From: Roseomonas sp. KE0001 | GTDB lineage: Bacteria; Pseudomonadota; Alphaproteobacteria; Acetobacterales; Acetobacteraceae | DNA length: 64,000 nt | NCBI RefSeq assembly: GCF_016107285.1 | Contig: NZ_RCVQ01000007.1 | Location: 62,001-126,000, forward strand | Reading direction: 5' to 3' | Shown here: piece by piece, positions 42,862-50,955 of the stretch | Numbering within the stretch: position 1 is the first letter of the stretch | How the letters are laid out: each line of letters begins with the position of its first letter | Notes under the pieces: generated by a model | What the model was told of the DNA's origin: nothing | Databases searched by the model: none | The model's input: only the letters and a program-made list of their open reading frames with translations | Program-made: the position numbers and the translations under genes

Positions 42862-43182
42862 GGCGGGACGCTCGCGCAGCCGTGTGCCGCGGCCGGCTTG
42901 CCGCCCCGCCCGCCCTTCGCATAGGTTAATCTATCGCAATCTTCCCGGCAGGAGGGCCGCCATGACAGATCCGCGTCGTCAGCAGGCGCCCCTCTCGCCG
43001 CAGCCGCGCTTCGCGGGGCCGCCCGGCCGCCGCCGCCGCTAACTCGCGCGCGGCCCGCCCGCCGGGCCCCTCCCCCGCCTGAACCCTTGTCCCTGAGACC
43101 GACGGCGCGGCCGCTTCAGCCTGCGGCCGCCTGCCGGCTTCCTCCGTGAAGGGCCGCCCGCATCGCCGGGCGATAAGACATC
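42862..43182. other. Intergenic region with a locally AT-rich patch
   Basis: This 321-bp gap between the DUF599 gene and the ABC exporter contains one small ORF at 42962-43042 behind a ribosome site. A locally AT-rich patch around 42921-42946 (TAGGTTAATCTATCG) could be a promoter. The rest, 43043-43182, holds no recognisable gene. Confidence 0.5.
42962..43042 (+). CDS. Possible small basic peptide, 26 residues
   Basis: An ORF of 26 codons starts at ATG 42962 behind CAGGAGGG and ends at TAA 43040-43042. The peptide is MTDPRRQQAPLSPQPRFAGP followed by PGRRRR, that is basic and Pro-rich with no hydrophobic segment. The nearby AT-rich patch (TAGGTT at 42922-42927) at a typical promoter distance and the good ribosome site argue for translation. 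No family is recognised. It could also be a leader of the downstream transporter. Confidence 0.35.
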   Translation: MTDPRRQQAPLSPQPRFAGPPGRRRR

Positions 43183-44976
43183 GTGACCGTTCAATCCCAG
43201 GGCGCGGGGCCGTTCCGCGCCGTCCTCACCTTCCTGGCGCGCCGGACGCTGCGCCATCCCGTCCTGCTGGCCGCCGTGCTGGCCGGCATGCTCCTGGCCA
43301 CCCTGGCCGATGTGCTGGTGCCGCTCTATGCCGGCCGCCTCGTCGATGCCCTGGCACGGGCCGGCGACGCCGGGCGCGAGGCGGCGCTCGAGGAAGCGCT
43401 GCGCGCGCTCGGCATGCTCGCCCTGCTGGGGCTGGCGGTGCTGGGTGGCCGGACAGGCGCCATCCTCGCGATCATCGCGCTGTCGCTGCGCCTCATGTCG
43501 GCCGCCGGCGCCGAGGCCTTCCAGCGCGTGCAGCGCTTCTCCGCCGACTGGCACGCCAACAGCTTCGCCGGCTCGACCGTGCGCCGGATCAGCCGCGGCA
43601 TGTGGGCGATCGACACGGTGAACGACACCATCCTGATCGCCCTGCTGCCCTCCGTCATCATGCTGCTGGGCGCGACGCTGCTGCTCGGCTGGCGCTGGCC
43701 TCTGATGGGGGCGCTGGTGGCGGCGGGCGGGCTGATCTACGTCGCGCAGACCCTGCTGCTCTCGCTGCGCTGGGTGGCGCCGGCCGCGCGCCTGTCCAAC
43801 AGCTGGGACACGCGGCTCGGCGGCGCCATGGCCGATGCCATCGGCGCCAATGCGGTGGTCAAGGCCTTCGGCGCCGAGGCGCGGGAGGATGCGCGGCTCG
43901 GCGCGATGATCGGGAAATGGCGCCGCCGCACCGCCCGCACCTGGAACCGCAGCGCCGCCTCCGAGGGGGCGCAGATCGTCACCATGACGCTGCTGCGCAC
44001 CGCCATCGTCGGCGCCGCGCTCTGGCTCTGGTGGCGCGGCGAGGCCAGCGCCGGCGACCTCACCACCGTGCTGACCATGTTCTTTCTGGTGCAGGGCTAT
44101 CTTCGCGATGTCGGCTACCACATCAGCAACCTGCAGCGCGGCGTGAACGAGATGGAGGAGATGGTGGCGCTGCACGCCACGCCGCTCGGCATCGAGGACG
44201 GGCCAGGCGCCACGCCGATCGCCGTGACGCGGGGCGAGATCGCGTTCGAGCGCGTCACCTTCCGCTACGGCGGCCATACCACCCCGCTCTACCGCGACCT
44301 CTCGCTCCGGATCCGCGCCGGCGAGAATGTCGGGCTGGTCGGCCCCTCCGGCTCCGGCAAGACCACGCTGGTCAAGCTCATCCAGCGGCTGCACGACGTG
44401 ACGGAGGGCCGCGTCGTCATCGACGGGCAGGACGTGCGGCAGGCCACCCAGGCCTCGCTGCGGCGGCAGATCGCCATCGTGCAGCAGGAGCCGGTGCTGT
44501 TCCACCGCTCCCTGGCCGAGAACATCGCCTATGCGAGGCCCGGCGCGACGCCCGAGGAGATCCGCCGCGCCGCCGCGCTGGCCAATGCCGACGACTTCAT
44601 CACCCGCCTGCCGCGCGGCTACCGCACGCTGGTGGGCGAGCGTGGCGTGAAGCTCTCCGGCGGCGAGCGGCAGCGCGTGGCCCTGGCCCGCGCCTTCCTG
44701 GCCGATGCGCCGATCCTGATCCTGGACGAGGCGACCTCGGCCCTGGACTCGGAGAGCGAGGCGGCGATCCAGGAGGCGATGGGGCGGCTGCTGAGGGGTC
44801 GCACCGCCATCGTCATCGCGCACCGCCTCTCCACCGTGCGCGCCATGGACCGCATCCTGGTCTTCGACCGCGGCGCGGTGGTGGAGGAAGGGCGGCATGA
44901 GGCGCTGGTGACACGGCCGGGCGGGCTGTACCGCCGCCTCTTCGAGCGGCAGGCGCTGGAGCTGACCGGCGGCTGA
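43183..44976 (+). CDS. ABC exporter, fused permease and ATPase
   Basis: This is a half-transporter ABC exporter of 597 residues starting at GTG 43183. The N-terminal part has six TM helices (about 10-330), including RHPVLLAAVLAGMLLATLADVLVPLYAGRLVDAL and the intracellular loop with RISRGMWAIDTVND. The nucleotide-binding domain contains Walker A GPSGSGKT (387-394), Q-loop IVQQEP, the signature LSGGE (491-495), and Asp515-Glu516 in Walker B (ILILDEATSALD), then the switch His. All residues needed for ATP hydrolysis are present, so it is probably active as a homodimer. The substrate is not predictable. Confidence 0.93.
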   Translation: MTVQSQGAGPFRAVLTFLARRTLRHPVLLAAVLAGMLLATLADVLVPLYAGRLVDALARAGDAGREAALEEALRALGMLALLGLAVLGGRTGAILAIIALSLRLMSAAGAEAFQRVQRFSADWHANSFAGSTVRRISRGMWAIDTVNDTILIALLPSVIMLLGATLLLGWRWPLMGALVAAGGLIYVAQTLLLSLRWVAPAARLSNSWDTRLGGAMADAIGANAVVKAFGAEAREDARLGAMIGKWRRRTARTWNRSAASEGAQIVTMTLLRTAIVGAALWLWWRGEASAGDLTTVLTMFFLVQGYLRDVGYHISNLQRGVNEMEEMVALHATPLGIEDGPGATPIAVTRGEIAFERVTFRYGGHTTPLYRDLSLRIRAGENVGLVGPSGSGKTTLVKLIQRLHDVTEGRVVIDGQDVRQATQASLRRQIAIVQQEPVLFHRSLAENIAYARPGATPEEIRRAAALANADDFITRLPRGYRTLVGERGVKLSGGERQRVALARAFLADAPILILDEATSALDSESEAAIQEAMGRLLRGRTAIVIAHRLSTVRAMDRILVFDRGAVVEEGRHEALVTRPGGLYRRLFERQALELTGG

Positions 44977-45104
44977 CGGGCGCCGCCCCGGCCGGCCCGG
45001 ATCCGACGGGGAACCGCTTTCACCCGAACGGCTTCATCCGGCCGGGCTTTGCTCTAGGCTCCGCTCACAGCATCCCGGCCGGGCCGGGGAAAGGAAGCGG
45101 AAGC

Positions 45105-46223
45105 ATGCGCATCATCGTTCTCGGCGCCGGGATCTTCGGCGCCAGCACCGCCTATCATCTGGCCGGCGCCGGCGCCGAGGTCATCATCCTCGACGAGGAT
45201 CACGCGGGCCGCGCCACGGCGGCGGGGGCCGGGATCATCAACCCCTGGTCGTCCGAGCGGGAGGACGAGGCCTGGTACGCCATGGCCAATGCCAGCGCCC
45301 GCGCCTATCCGGCGCTGATCGAGGAGCTGGCCGGGTTGGGCGAGACGCAGACCAGCTACGGCCGCGTCGGCGCCATCTGCGCGCCGGCCGATCCGGCCCA
45401 GCTCGCGGCGACGGAGGCGCGCACCCGGGCCCGCGCCGCCACGGTCCCGGAGGCCGGCGCCATCACCCGCCTCTCCGCCGCCGAGGCCCGCGCCCTGTTT
45501 CCGCCGCTGCGGCCGGGCCAGCCGGCGCTGCATATCGCCGGCGCGGCGCGGGTGGATGGCCGCAGGCTGACCGAGGCGCTCCGGCGCGCGGCGGTCCGGC
45601 GCGGCGCGACCGACCGCATCGCCGGCGTCGCGGCCCTGGTCTCGGCCGGGACGCGCGTGCTCGGCGTGATGCTGAAGGACGGCAGCCGGCTCGATGCCGA
45701 CGAGGTGGTGCTGGCCGCCGGGGCCTGGGCGCCGCCCCTCCTGCAGCCACTCGGCCTGCGTCTCGCCGTGGTGCCGCAGCGGGGGCAGATCGTCCATCTG
45801 CGGATGGAGGGGCAGGACACCTCGGCCTGGCCCGTGCTGCTGCCGATGAGCAGCCATTACTTGCTGGCCTTCGGCGAGGGCCGGGTGGTTGTCGGCGCCA
45901 CCCGCGAGACCGGCTCCGGCTTCGACCACCGCCTCACCGCCGGCGGCATCGCCGAGGTTCTGAACAACGCCCTGTCCGTGGCGCCCGGCCTCGCCCAGGC
46001 GACCCTGCTCGAGACGCGCATCGGCTTCCGCCCCATGGGCCCCGACCTGGCGCCGCTGCTCGGCCGCCCGGCCGGCTGGGAGGGGCTGGTGATCGCCAAT
46101 GGCCTCGGGCCCGGCGGCCTGACCATGGGCCCCTATGCCGGGAAGCTCGCGGCGCAGCTGGCTCTCCGCCAGGCGCCGGAGATGGACCTCGCCCCCTACG
46201 ATCCGCTGCGCGGTGCCGCCTGA
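45105..46223 (+). CDS. FAD-dependent oxidoreductase (DAO/GlyOx-like)
   Basis: This is a D-amino-acid-oxidase/glycine-oxidase-like flavoprotein of 372 residues. FAD binds at GAGIFGASTAYHLAGAGAEVIILDED (7-32), followed by TAAGAGIINPWSSERED. The lower half has VVLAAGAWAPPLLQPLGLRLAVVPQRGQ, IGFRPMGPDLAPLLGRP, and NGLGPGGLTMGPYAGKL, the closing FAD loop. TAGGCT lies 44 bases upstream. It deaminates amines or amino acids; the substrate is unknown. Confidence 0.92.
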   Translation: MRIIVLGAGIFGASTAYHLAGAGAEVIILDEDHAGRATAAGAGIINPWSSEREDEAWYAMANASARAYPALIEELAGLGETQTSYGRVGAICAPADPAQLAATEARTRARAATVPEAGAITRLSAAEARALFPPLRPGQPALHIAGAARVDGRRLTEALRRAAVRRGATDRIAGVAALVSAGTRVLGVMLKDGSRLDADEVVLAAGAWAPPLLQPLGLRLAVVPQRGQIVHLRMEGQDTSAWPVLLPMSSHYLLAFGEGRVVVGATRETGSGFDHRLTAGGIAEVLNNALSVAPGLAQATLLETRIGFRPMGPDLAPLLGRPAGWEGLVIANGLGPGGLTMGPYAGKLAAQLALRQAPEMDLAPYDPLRGAA

Positions 46224-46283
46224 TCCGTGGGGAAGGCCCCGCCGCGCTTTACAGCGGGGCGGCGGCGGCCTTCCCTGCGCCGC

Positions 46284-46841
46284 ATGAGAACAGCCCTTGT
46301 CCGCGTCCTGCTCTGCCTGTCCCTGATGGCGCCCCTGCTCCCGGCCGTGGCGGCGCCCCTGCGGGATGTCGCCAGCGGCCTCGGCGTGGCGCCACCGCCG
46401 GGCTACACCGCCGAGCCGATCCCCGCCCAGGGCGACCAGACGGCGCGCTTCGCCCTGCGCCGGCCGACCGACCGGGACACCGGATGCCAGGTCGCCTATG
46501 TTCCGGCGCCGCAGAACGCCGCGATGAGCCAGGAGCAGCTCAACCGGCTGATGGCCACGCCGCGCTGGCAGGAGCTGGTCCTGGCCACCCTGGCGCCGCG
46601 CTACACGCCGCTGCGGAGCGCGCCCTACGCCCATGCCGGCATCGGCGGCCTCAGCCTGGTCGCGGACTTCCGCCCCGGCCAGGGCCTGCCGGACCGCGCC
46701 GGGGCGGTTCGCAGCCTCTTCGTCATCCAGGAGACGCCGAAGGGCCGCACCACCCTGGTCTGCCTCGGCGAGAAGGCGGAGTTCGCCGCGCGGGAGGCGG
46801 AGTTCCTGGCGGTGGCGCGCGGGATCACCCCGCCCCGCTAG
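46284..46841 (+). CDS. Hypothetical secreted protein
   Basis: This is an exported protein of 185 residues from ATG 46284 (MRTALVRVLLCLSLMAPLLPAVAA), with signal cleavage likely after AVAA. The mature protein reads LRDVASGLGVAPPPGYTAEPIPAQGDQ, then FALRRPTDRDTGCQVAYVPAPQ, and ends VCLGEKAEFAAREAEFLAVARG. No family is recognised. Two Cys residues (GCQVAY and VCLGEK) could form a disulfide. It is the last gene before the convergent ampR. Confidence 0.72.
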   Translation: MRTALVRVLLCLSLMAPLLPAVAAPLRDVASGLGVAPPPGYTAEPIPAQGDQTARFALRRPTDRDTGCQVAYVPAPQNAAMSQEQLNRLMATPRWQELVLATLAPRYTPLRSAPYAHAGIGGLSLVADFRPGQGLPDRAGAVRSLFVIQETPKGRTTLVCLGEKAEFAAREAEFLAVARGITPPR

Positions 46842-46903
46842 GGGGCGGCCCCTGATCGCCGGGTCCGGCCGGCGGCAGGCCGCGGGGCTCCCCGCGCGGA
46901 CGC

Positions 46904-47791
46904 TCAGCCCCCCGCGCCTTGGGCGGGGTCCCGGCAGGCGTCGAGCAGCCAGTCGCGGAAGGCGGCCATCGCCACCGTCTCGGCGCGGGAATGCAGCCGC
47001 GTCAGCCAGTAGGCGCCGAGGGCGATCTCGGTGCCGAAGGGCCGCGCCAGCCGGCCGTCGCGCAGGGCCCGACCGAACATCCGCGCCGGCAGCAGGGCGA
47101 CGCCGGCGCCCTGGCCCGCGGCCTCCGCCATGGTCAGCGAGGAATCGAAGACGAAGCCGCGCACCGGGGGCGGCGCCAGCCCCGCCGCCGCGCACCAGCG
47201 CGGCCATTCATCGAGCCGGTAGGAGCGCAGCAGCACCTCGCGCCGCAGGTCGGCCGGCTGGCGCAGCCGCGCGGCGATCTCCGGCGCGCAGAGCGGCGTC
47301 AGCGGCGCCGCGAACAGCGCCAGCGCCGACGTCCCGTGCCAGGCGCCGTCGCCGAAGCGGATGGCGAGGTCGAGCCCCTCGCCCGCCAGGTCCACCCGGT
47401 TGTTGTTGGTCATCAGCCGCAGGTCGATGAAGGGATGCGCCGCGCGGAACGCCGGCAGGCGCGGCAGCAGCCAGCCGGTGACGAAGGTGCCGACCGCGCC
47501 CAGTGTCAGCACCTCGCGCATCCGCCCGCCCTCGAACCGGTCGAGCGTCGCACCGATGCGGCGGAAGGCATCGGTCAGCACCGGCAGCAGCGCCTCCGCC
47601 TCCTCGGTCAGGGCCAGGCCGCGCGGCAGCCGGCGGAACAGCGGCACCCCCAGGATATCCTCCAGCGAGCGGACCTGCTGGCTGATCGCCGCCTGGGTGA
47701 CACGCAGTTCCAGCCCGGCGCGGGTGAAGCTGAGATGCCGTGCCGCGGCCTCGAAGGCGCGCAGCGCGTTCAGGGGAAGATGGGACGCCAC
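46904..47791 (-). CDS. ampR: LysR-type regulator AmpR
   Basis: AmpR switches ampC transcription according to muropeptides from cell-wall recycling. The GTG start (complement 47789-47791) gives 295 residues beginning MASHLPLNALRAFEAAARHL. The close match to enterobacterial AmpR runs along the whole length: AISQQVRSLEDILGVPLFRR, LTEEAEALLPVLTDAFRRIGATLDRF, NNNRVDLAGEGLDLAIRFGDGAWHG, FDSSLTMAEAAGQGAGVAL and ELGSYWLTRL-like ALGAYWLTRLHSRAETVAM. The gene is divergent from an ampC-type beta-lactamase with about 170 bp between the starts, the classical arrangement. GcvA-like alternatives are less likely given the C-terminal similarity. Confidence 0.88.
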   Translation of the reverse strand: MASHLPLNALRAFEAAARHLSFTRAGLELRVTQAAISQQVRSLEDILGVPLFRRLPRGLALTEEAEALLPVLTDAFRRIGATLDRFEGGRMREVLTLGAVGTFVTGWLLPRLPAFRAAHPFIDLRLMTNNNRVDLAGEGLDLAIRFGDGAWHGTSALALFAAPLTPLCAPEIAARLRQPADLRREVLLRSYRLDEWPRWCAAAGLAPPPVRGFVFDSSLTMAEAAGQGAGVALLPARMFGRALRDGRLARPFGTEIALGAYWLTRLHSRAETVAMAAFRDWLLDACRDPAQGAGG

Positions 47792-47898
47792 GGGCCGGAT
47801 CCATAAGTTTTGCTTGGGCTTGCCCCGGGAATTGCCCGTTTGTCCAGCCCAGGCCGCGCCGGCAGTCTCCGCCGCCTGACGACAACGGGAGACGCGCG

Positions 47899-47964
47899 AT
47901 GCGCGGAAGGCGGGACTGGATGGCGATGGCCCTGATGCTGCCCGGGGCGGCGACGGCCGAATGA
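47899..47964 (+). CDS. 21-codon leader ORF overlapping the ampC start
   Basis: ATG 47899 follows GGGAG and opens a reading frame MRGRRDWMAMALMLPGAATAE, which ends at TGA 47962-47964. The stop overlaps the ampC start (ATGA). The peptide resembles an export signal (basic start, hydrophobic middle, A-x-A). It could be a coupling leader, or a remnant of an earlier signal peptide shifted out of frame. Translation is unproven. Confidence 0.35.
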   Translation: MRGRRDWMAMALMLPGAATAE

Positions 47965-49124
47965 GGCGCGCACCCTTGGGCCGGCGGGGCCTGCTCGCCA
48001 CCGCCATCGCGACGGCAGCCGCCGGGCCGGCGCCGGCGCGACCGTCCGGCTGGGCCGAGGCCCTGGAGCGGCATCTGCGCCCGCTCCTCGCCCGGCATGG
48101 TGTGCCCGGCATGGCCGTCGGCCTGCTCGCCGGGGGGCGGCGTCACGTCTTCACCTTCGGCCGCGCGGCGCCGGGCGACGGGCCGCCGGTGACGGCGAGG
48201 ACGCTGTTCGAGATCGGCTCGGTCAGCAAGGTGTTCACGGCCACCCTGGCCGCCTGGGCCGAGGCGCGCGGGCGGCTCGACCTCGGGGCGCATCCGGGTC
48301 GCTACGCGCCAGCGCTGCGCGGCCGGCCCATCGACGCCGCCACGCTGCGCCAGCTCGGCACCTACACCGCCGGCGGCCTGCCCCTCCAGTTCCCCGACGA
48401 TGTCACGAGCGATGCGGAGGCGCTGCGCTACCTGGCGGCATGGCGCCCCTCCGCCCCGCCCGGCACGCGCCGGCGCTACTCCAACCCCAGCATCGGGCTG
48501 CTCGGGCACCTCGCCGGCCAGGCCCTGGGTTCGGACTATACGGCGGCGGCGGAGGGGGCGCTGTTCCCGGCCCTCGGCCTAACCGGCTGCCATATCCGCG
48601 TGCCCGCCGCCGCCGCCGGCGATCAGGCCTGGGGGCTGGACGCGCAGGGCCGCCCCGCGCGTGCCTCGCCGGGGGCCTTCGACGCGGCGGCCTATGGCGT
48701 GAAGGCCTCGGCCGACAGCCTGCTGGACTTCCTCGCCGTGCAGCTGGAGCCGGAAGCCCTGGAAGCGGATCTGCGCCAGGCCATCGCCACCACCCGCACC
48801 GGCCTGTTCCGCGTCGGCCCCATGGTGCAGGGCCTGGGATGGGAGCAGTATCCCTGGCCCGTCCCGCTCGCGGCGCTGCTCGACGGCAATTCCGCCGCCA
48901 TGGCCCTGGAGGAGCAGCCGGCGCATCCCCTGCCCGGCCGTGGCCCCGCCGCGCCGGAGACGCTGTTCAACAAGACCGGCTCGACCAGGGGCTTCGGCGC
49001 CTATCTGGCCTTCGTGCCGGCCCGGCGGATCGGCATCGCCCTGCTGGCCAACCGCAACTGGCCCATCCCGGACCGCATCCGGGCGGCGCACGCCGTGCTG
49101 GCGGAGATGGCGGCCGGCGGCTGA
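47961..49124 (+). CDS. ampC: Class C beta-lactamase (AmpC-type serine hydrolase)
   Basis: AmpC hydrolyses cephalosporins and penicillins in the periplasm. The 387 residues start MRRAPLGRRGLLATAIATAAAG, a Tat/Sec-type signal. The serine motif is SVSK (Ser87-Lys90), the Tyr motif YSN (173-175) and the third motif KTG (338-340). The later residues GSTRGFGAYLAFVPARRIGIALLANRNWP are very like AmpC (GFGxYVAFIPxxxLGIVMLANKNYP). It is divergent from ampR, and an upstream short ORF overlaps its start. Resistance phenotype depends on expression, which is not visible here. Other serine hydrolases (EstB) lack the full set of AmpC marks. Confidence 0.92.
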   Translation: MRRAPLGRRGLLATAIATAAAGPAPARPSGWAEALERHLRPLLARHGVPGMAVGLLAGGRRHVFTFGRAAPGDGPPVTARTLFEIGSVSKVFTATLAAWAEARGRLDLGAHPGRYAPALRGRPIDAATLRQLGTYTAGGLPLQFPDDVTSDAEALRYLAAWRPSAPPGTRRRYSNPSIGLLGHLAGQALGSDYTAAAEGALFPALGLTGCHIRVPAAAAGDQAWGLDAQGRPARASPGAFDAAAYGVKASADSLLDFLAVQLEPEALEADLRQAIATTRTGLFRVGPMVQGLGWEQYPWPVPLAALLDGNSAAMALEEQPAHPLPGRGPAAPETLFNKTGSTRGFGAYLAFVPARRIGIALLANRNWPIPDRIRAAHAVLAEMAAGG

Positions 49125-49143
49125 GCCCGGCGCGCGGGATTTC

Positions 49144-50619
49144 TCACGCCGCCGCCTCTCCCGGCGCCGTCTCCCACCCCAGCCCCACCAGCGCGACGAT
49201 GCGCCGCCCGGCCGCATCCGGGCGCTGCACGATCGCCCCCTGCTCCTCCAGCCAGCTCAGCAGCCGCCGCGCCCGCCCGGCCGAACGCGTGCCATAGGCC
49301 TCCGCGATGGTCGCGTCCGACGGGCAGGGCAGCCGGTCGAGCGCCGCGCGGGCCAGCAGCAGGAACACCCCCTGGGTGTCCTCCGGCAGGGCGGCGGCGC
49401 GGGATTCCACCGCCTGCCACGCCTCCCCCTCGGCGGCCTCGGCGCTGATGCCGGCGCGGGCCACGGAGAGCATGCGACGGAAGGCCGGGATCTCCGGCGG
49501 CTTGCCGGGGATGGCGTGGATGCGGAGCCGCACCAGGAAATCCTGGTACAGCACCGAGCCGTTGCGGAAGGCGGCCTCGGGCTCGGCCAGGATCTGCCGC
49601 AGGATCTCGTCCATCCGCCGCCGCCGCTCGGCCTGTTCCTCGGCGGTCATCGCCGGTTCTGCGCGGGGTGTCGCCACCGCCGGGCGGGCCTGGGCCAGCT
49701 GTGCCAGGATGTCGGGCGGCGGCGACGGAGCCCGCCGCACCGGGCGCGGCACGGGGTCCGGTTCCGCGGTCGCGGCCAGGACCAGTTCCCGCGCCGCCTC
49801 CGGCGCGGTCTGCGGCAGGGGGATCAGACCCGGATTGGTGCCACGCGACTCGGTCTCCACCGCGCCGATGGTGACCGGCAGCGGCCGGCGCGACAGGGCG
49901 GGGCCGAGCGCCACGAAGCTGCCGCGCGGCAGGTCGCGGAACATCTCCGCCTGCCGCCGCTCCATCCCCAGCAGATCGGCGGCGCGGGCCATGTCGATGT
50001 CGAGGAAGGTGCGCCCCATCAGGAAGTTCGAGGCCTCGGCGGCGACGTTCTTGGCCAGCTTGGCCAGGCGCTGGGTGGCGATGACGCCGGCCAGCCCGCG
50101 CTTGCGCCCGCGCGACATCAGATTGGCCATGGCGCCCAGCGAGGCGCGGCGGGCCTCGTCCGACACCTCGCCGGCGGCGGCGGGGGCGAAGAGCTGCGCC
50201 TCATCCACCACCACCAGCATGGGCGACCAGTGGTCGCGGTCGGCGTCGAACAGCCCGCCCAGGAAGGCGGCGGCGTGGCGCATCTGCCCGTCCGCGTCCA
50301 GCCCCTCGAGGTTGAGCACGACGGAGACGCGGTGGGCGCGCACCCGGTCGGCGGCGCGCTGCAGGGCCGCCTCGTTGTGCTCGGCGGCGTCGATGACCAG
50401 ATGGCCGAAGCGATCGGCGAGCGTGACGAAATCGCCCTCCGGGTCGATCACCGCCTGCTGCACCCAGGGGGCGGACTGCTCCATCAGCCGGCGCAGCAGG
50501 TGCGACTTGCCGGAGCCGGAATTGCCCTGCACCAGCAGGCGGGTGGCCAGCAGCTCCTCGAGGTCGAGGAGCGCGGGCTGCCCGCCGGTCGTCCGGCCCA
50601 TCTCGATGCCGACTGTCAT
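49144..50619 (-). CDS. HerA-like (DUF87) ATPase, orphan
   Basis: This 491-residue P-loop ATPase of the HerA/FtsK superfamily starts MTVGIEMGRTTGGQPALLDL. Walker A is GNSGSGKSHLLRRL, followed by QQAVIDPEGDFVTL. The DUF87 core contains VVVDEAQLFAP (Walker B) and RKRGLAGVIATQRLAKL with a sensor Gln/Arg. About residue 270 onward is a Pro-rich linker, then C-terminal helices and a wHTH-like part (RLPCPSDATIAEAYGTRSAGRARRLLSWL). NurA, the usual nuclease partner in archaea, and Mre11/Rad50 are not adjacent. It may act in DNA repair or chromosome handling; the lone form is common in alphaproteobacteria. Confidence 0.88.
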   Translation of the reverse strand: MTVGIEMGRTTGGQPALLDLEELLATRLLVQGNSGSGKSHLLRRLMEQSAPWVQQAVIDPEGDFVTLADRFGHLVIDAAEHNEAALQRAADRVRAHRVSVVLNLEGLDADGQMRHAAAFLGGLFDADRDHWSPMLVVVDEAQLFAPAAAGEVSDEARRASLGAMANLMSRGRKRGLAGVIATQRLAKLAKNVAAEASNFLMGRTFLDIDMARAADLLGMERRQAEMFRDLPRGSFVALGPALSRRPLPVTIGAVETESRGTNPGLIPLPQTAPEAARELVLAATAEPDPVPRPVRRAPSPPPDILAQLAQARPAVATPRAEPAMTAEEQAERRRRMDEILRQILAEPEAAFRNGSVLYQDFLVRLRIHAIPGKPPEIPAFRRMLSVARAGISAEAAEGEAWQAVESRAAALPEDTQGVFLLLARAALDRLPCPSDATIAEAYGTRSAGRARRLLSWLEEQGAIVQRPDAAGRRIVALVGLGWETAPGEAAA

Positions 50620-50791
50620 GAAGTCCTCCGCGGTGACGGGGCGGAGCTATAGCGCCCGATCGCCGCGGCGGGTATCGCCGGAGGGAGACACGGCCTCGGC
50701 ATATCGGCATGGCCGGCCACGACCCGGCGCGGGCATGAGCCCTCCAGCGCCGCCTCCGCCACGATCTTATCGATGCCGAAAGCCCTTGCTG

Positions 50792-50821
50792 TGTAGTCTG
50801 ACACTACAACATGGGGTTGTA
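50792..50821. promoter_or_regulatory. Overlapping inverted repeats in the GGDEF/EAL promoter region
   Basis: TGTAGT-N5-ACTACA (50792-50808) and TACAAC-N5-GTTGTA (50805-50821) share four bases. Both are perfect 6-bp arms with the same spacing, so the pair looks like two adjacent regulator half-sites or alternative hairpins. The function is unknown. Confidence 0.4.
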
Positions 50822-50862
50822 CTGCCTGCCCATCCCGCAATGATTTCCCTGTTTTTCTCCGT

Positions 50863-50905
50863 CATCCCTCCATGCCGGCCCAGCAGGCTCCTGCACGGAG
50901 GGATG
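50863..50905 (+). promoter_or_regulatory. Long hairpin in the 5' leader of the GGDEF/EAL gene
   Basis: Thirteen-base arms (50863-50875 and 50893-50905, one mismatch) enclose a 17-nt loop, 50 bases before the TTG start. There is no T-run after it. It may be a leader structure that controls expression, or an operator. Confidence 0.45.
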
Positions 50906-50955
50906 GTTCCGGACAGGGGAGAGCGTCTTGAGGCGGCATCGATAAGGAGGCTTGC

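Larger units (their letters stand above)
50620..50955. other. Intergenic gap upstream of the GGDEF/EAL gene
   Basis: This 336-bp gap between divergent genes holds overlapping inverted repeats (50792-50821) and a long hairpin (50863-50905), each described separately. A T-rich stretch at 50851-50856 precedes the hairpin. No ORF with ribosome site is evident. Confidence 0.5.

Noticed and set aside
47792-47960. A defined AmpR binding site in the ampR-ampC gap
   Set aside because: I could not find a convincing T-N11-A dyad matching the enterobacterial operator, so no site is annotated.
50863-50905. c-di-GMP riboswitch upstream of the GGDEF/EAL gene
   Set aside because: The hairpin lacks the conserved GEMM-I bases and tetraloop-receptor pattern; it stays only as an unspecified leader structure.
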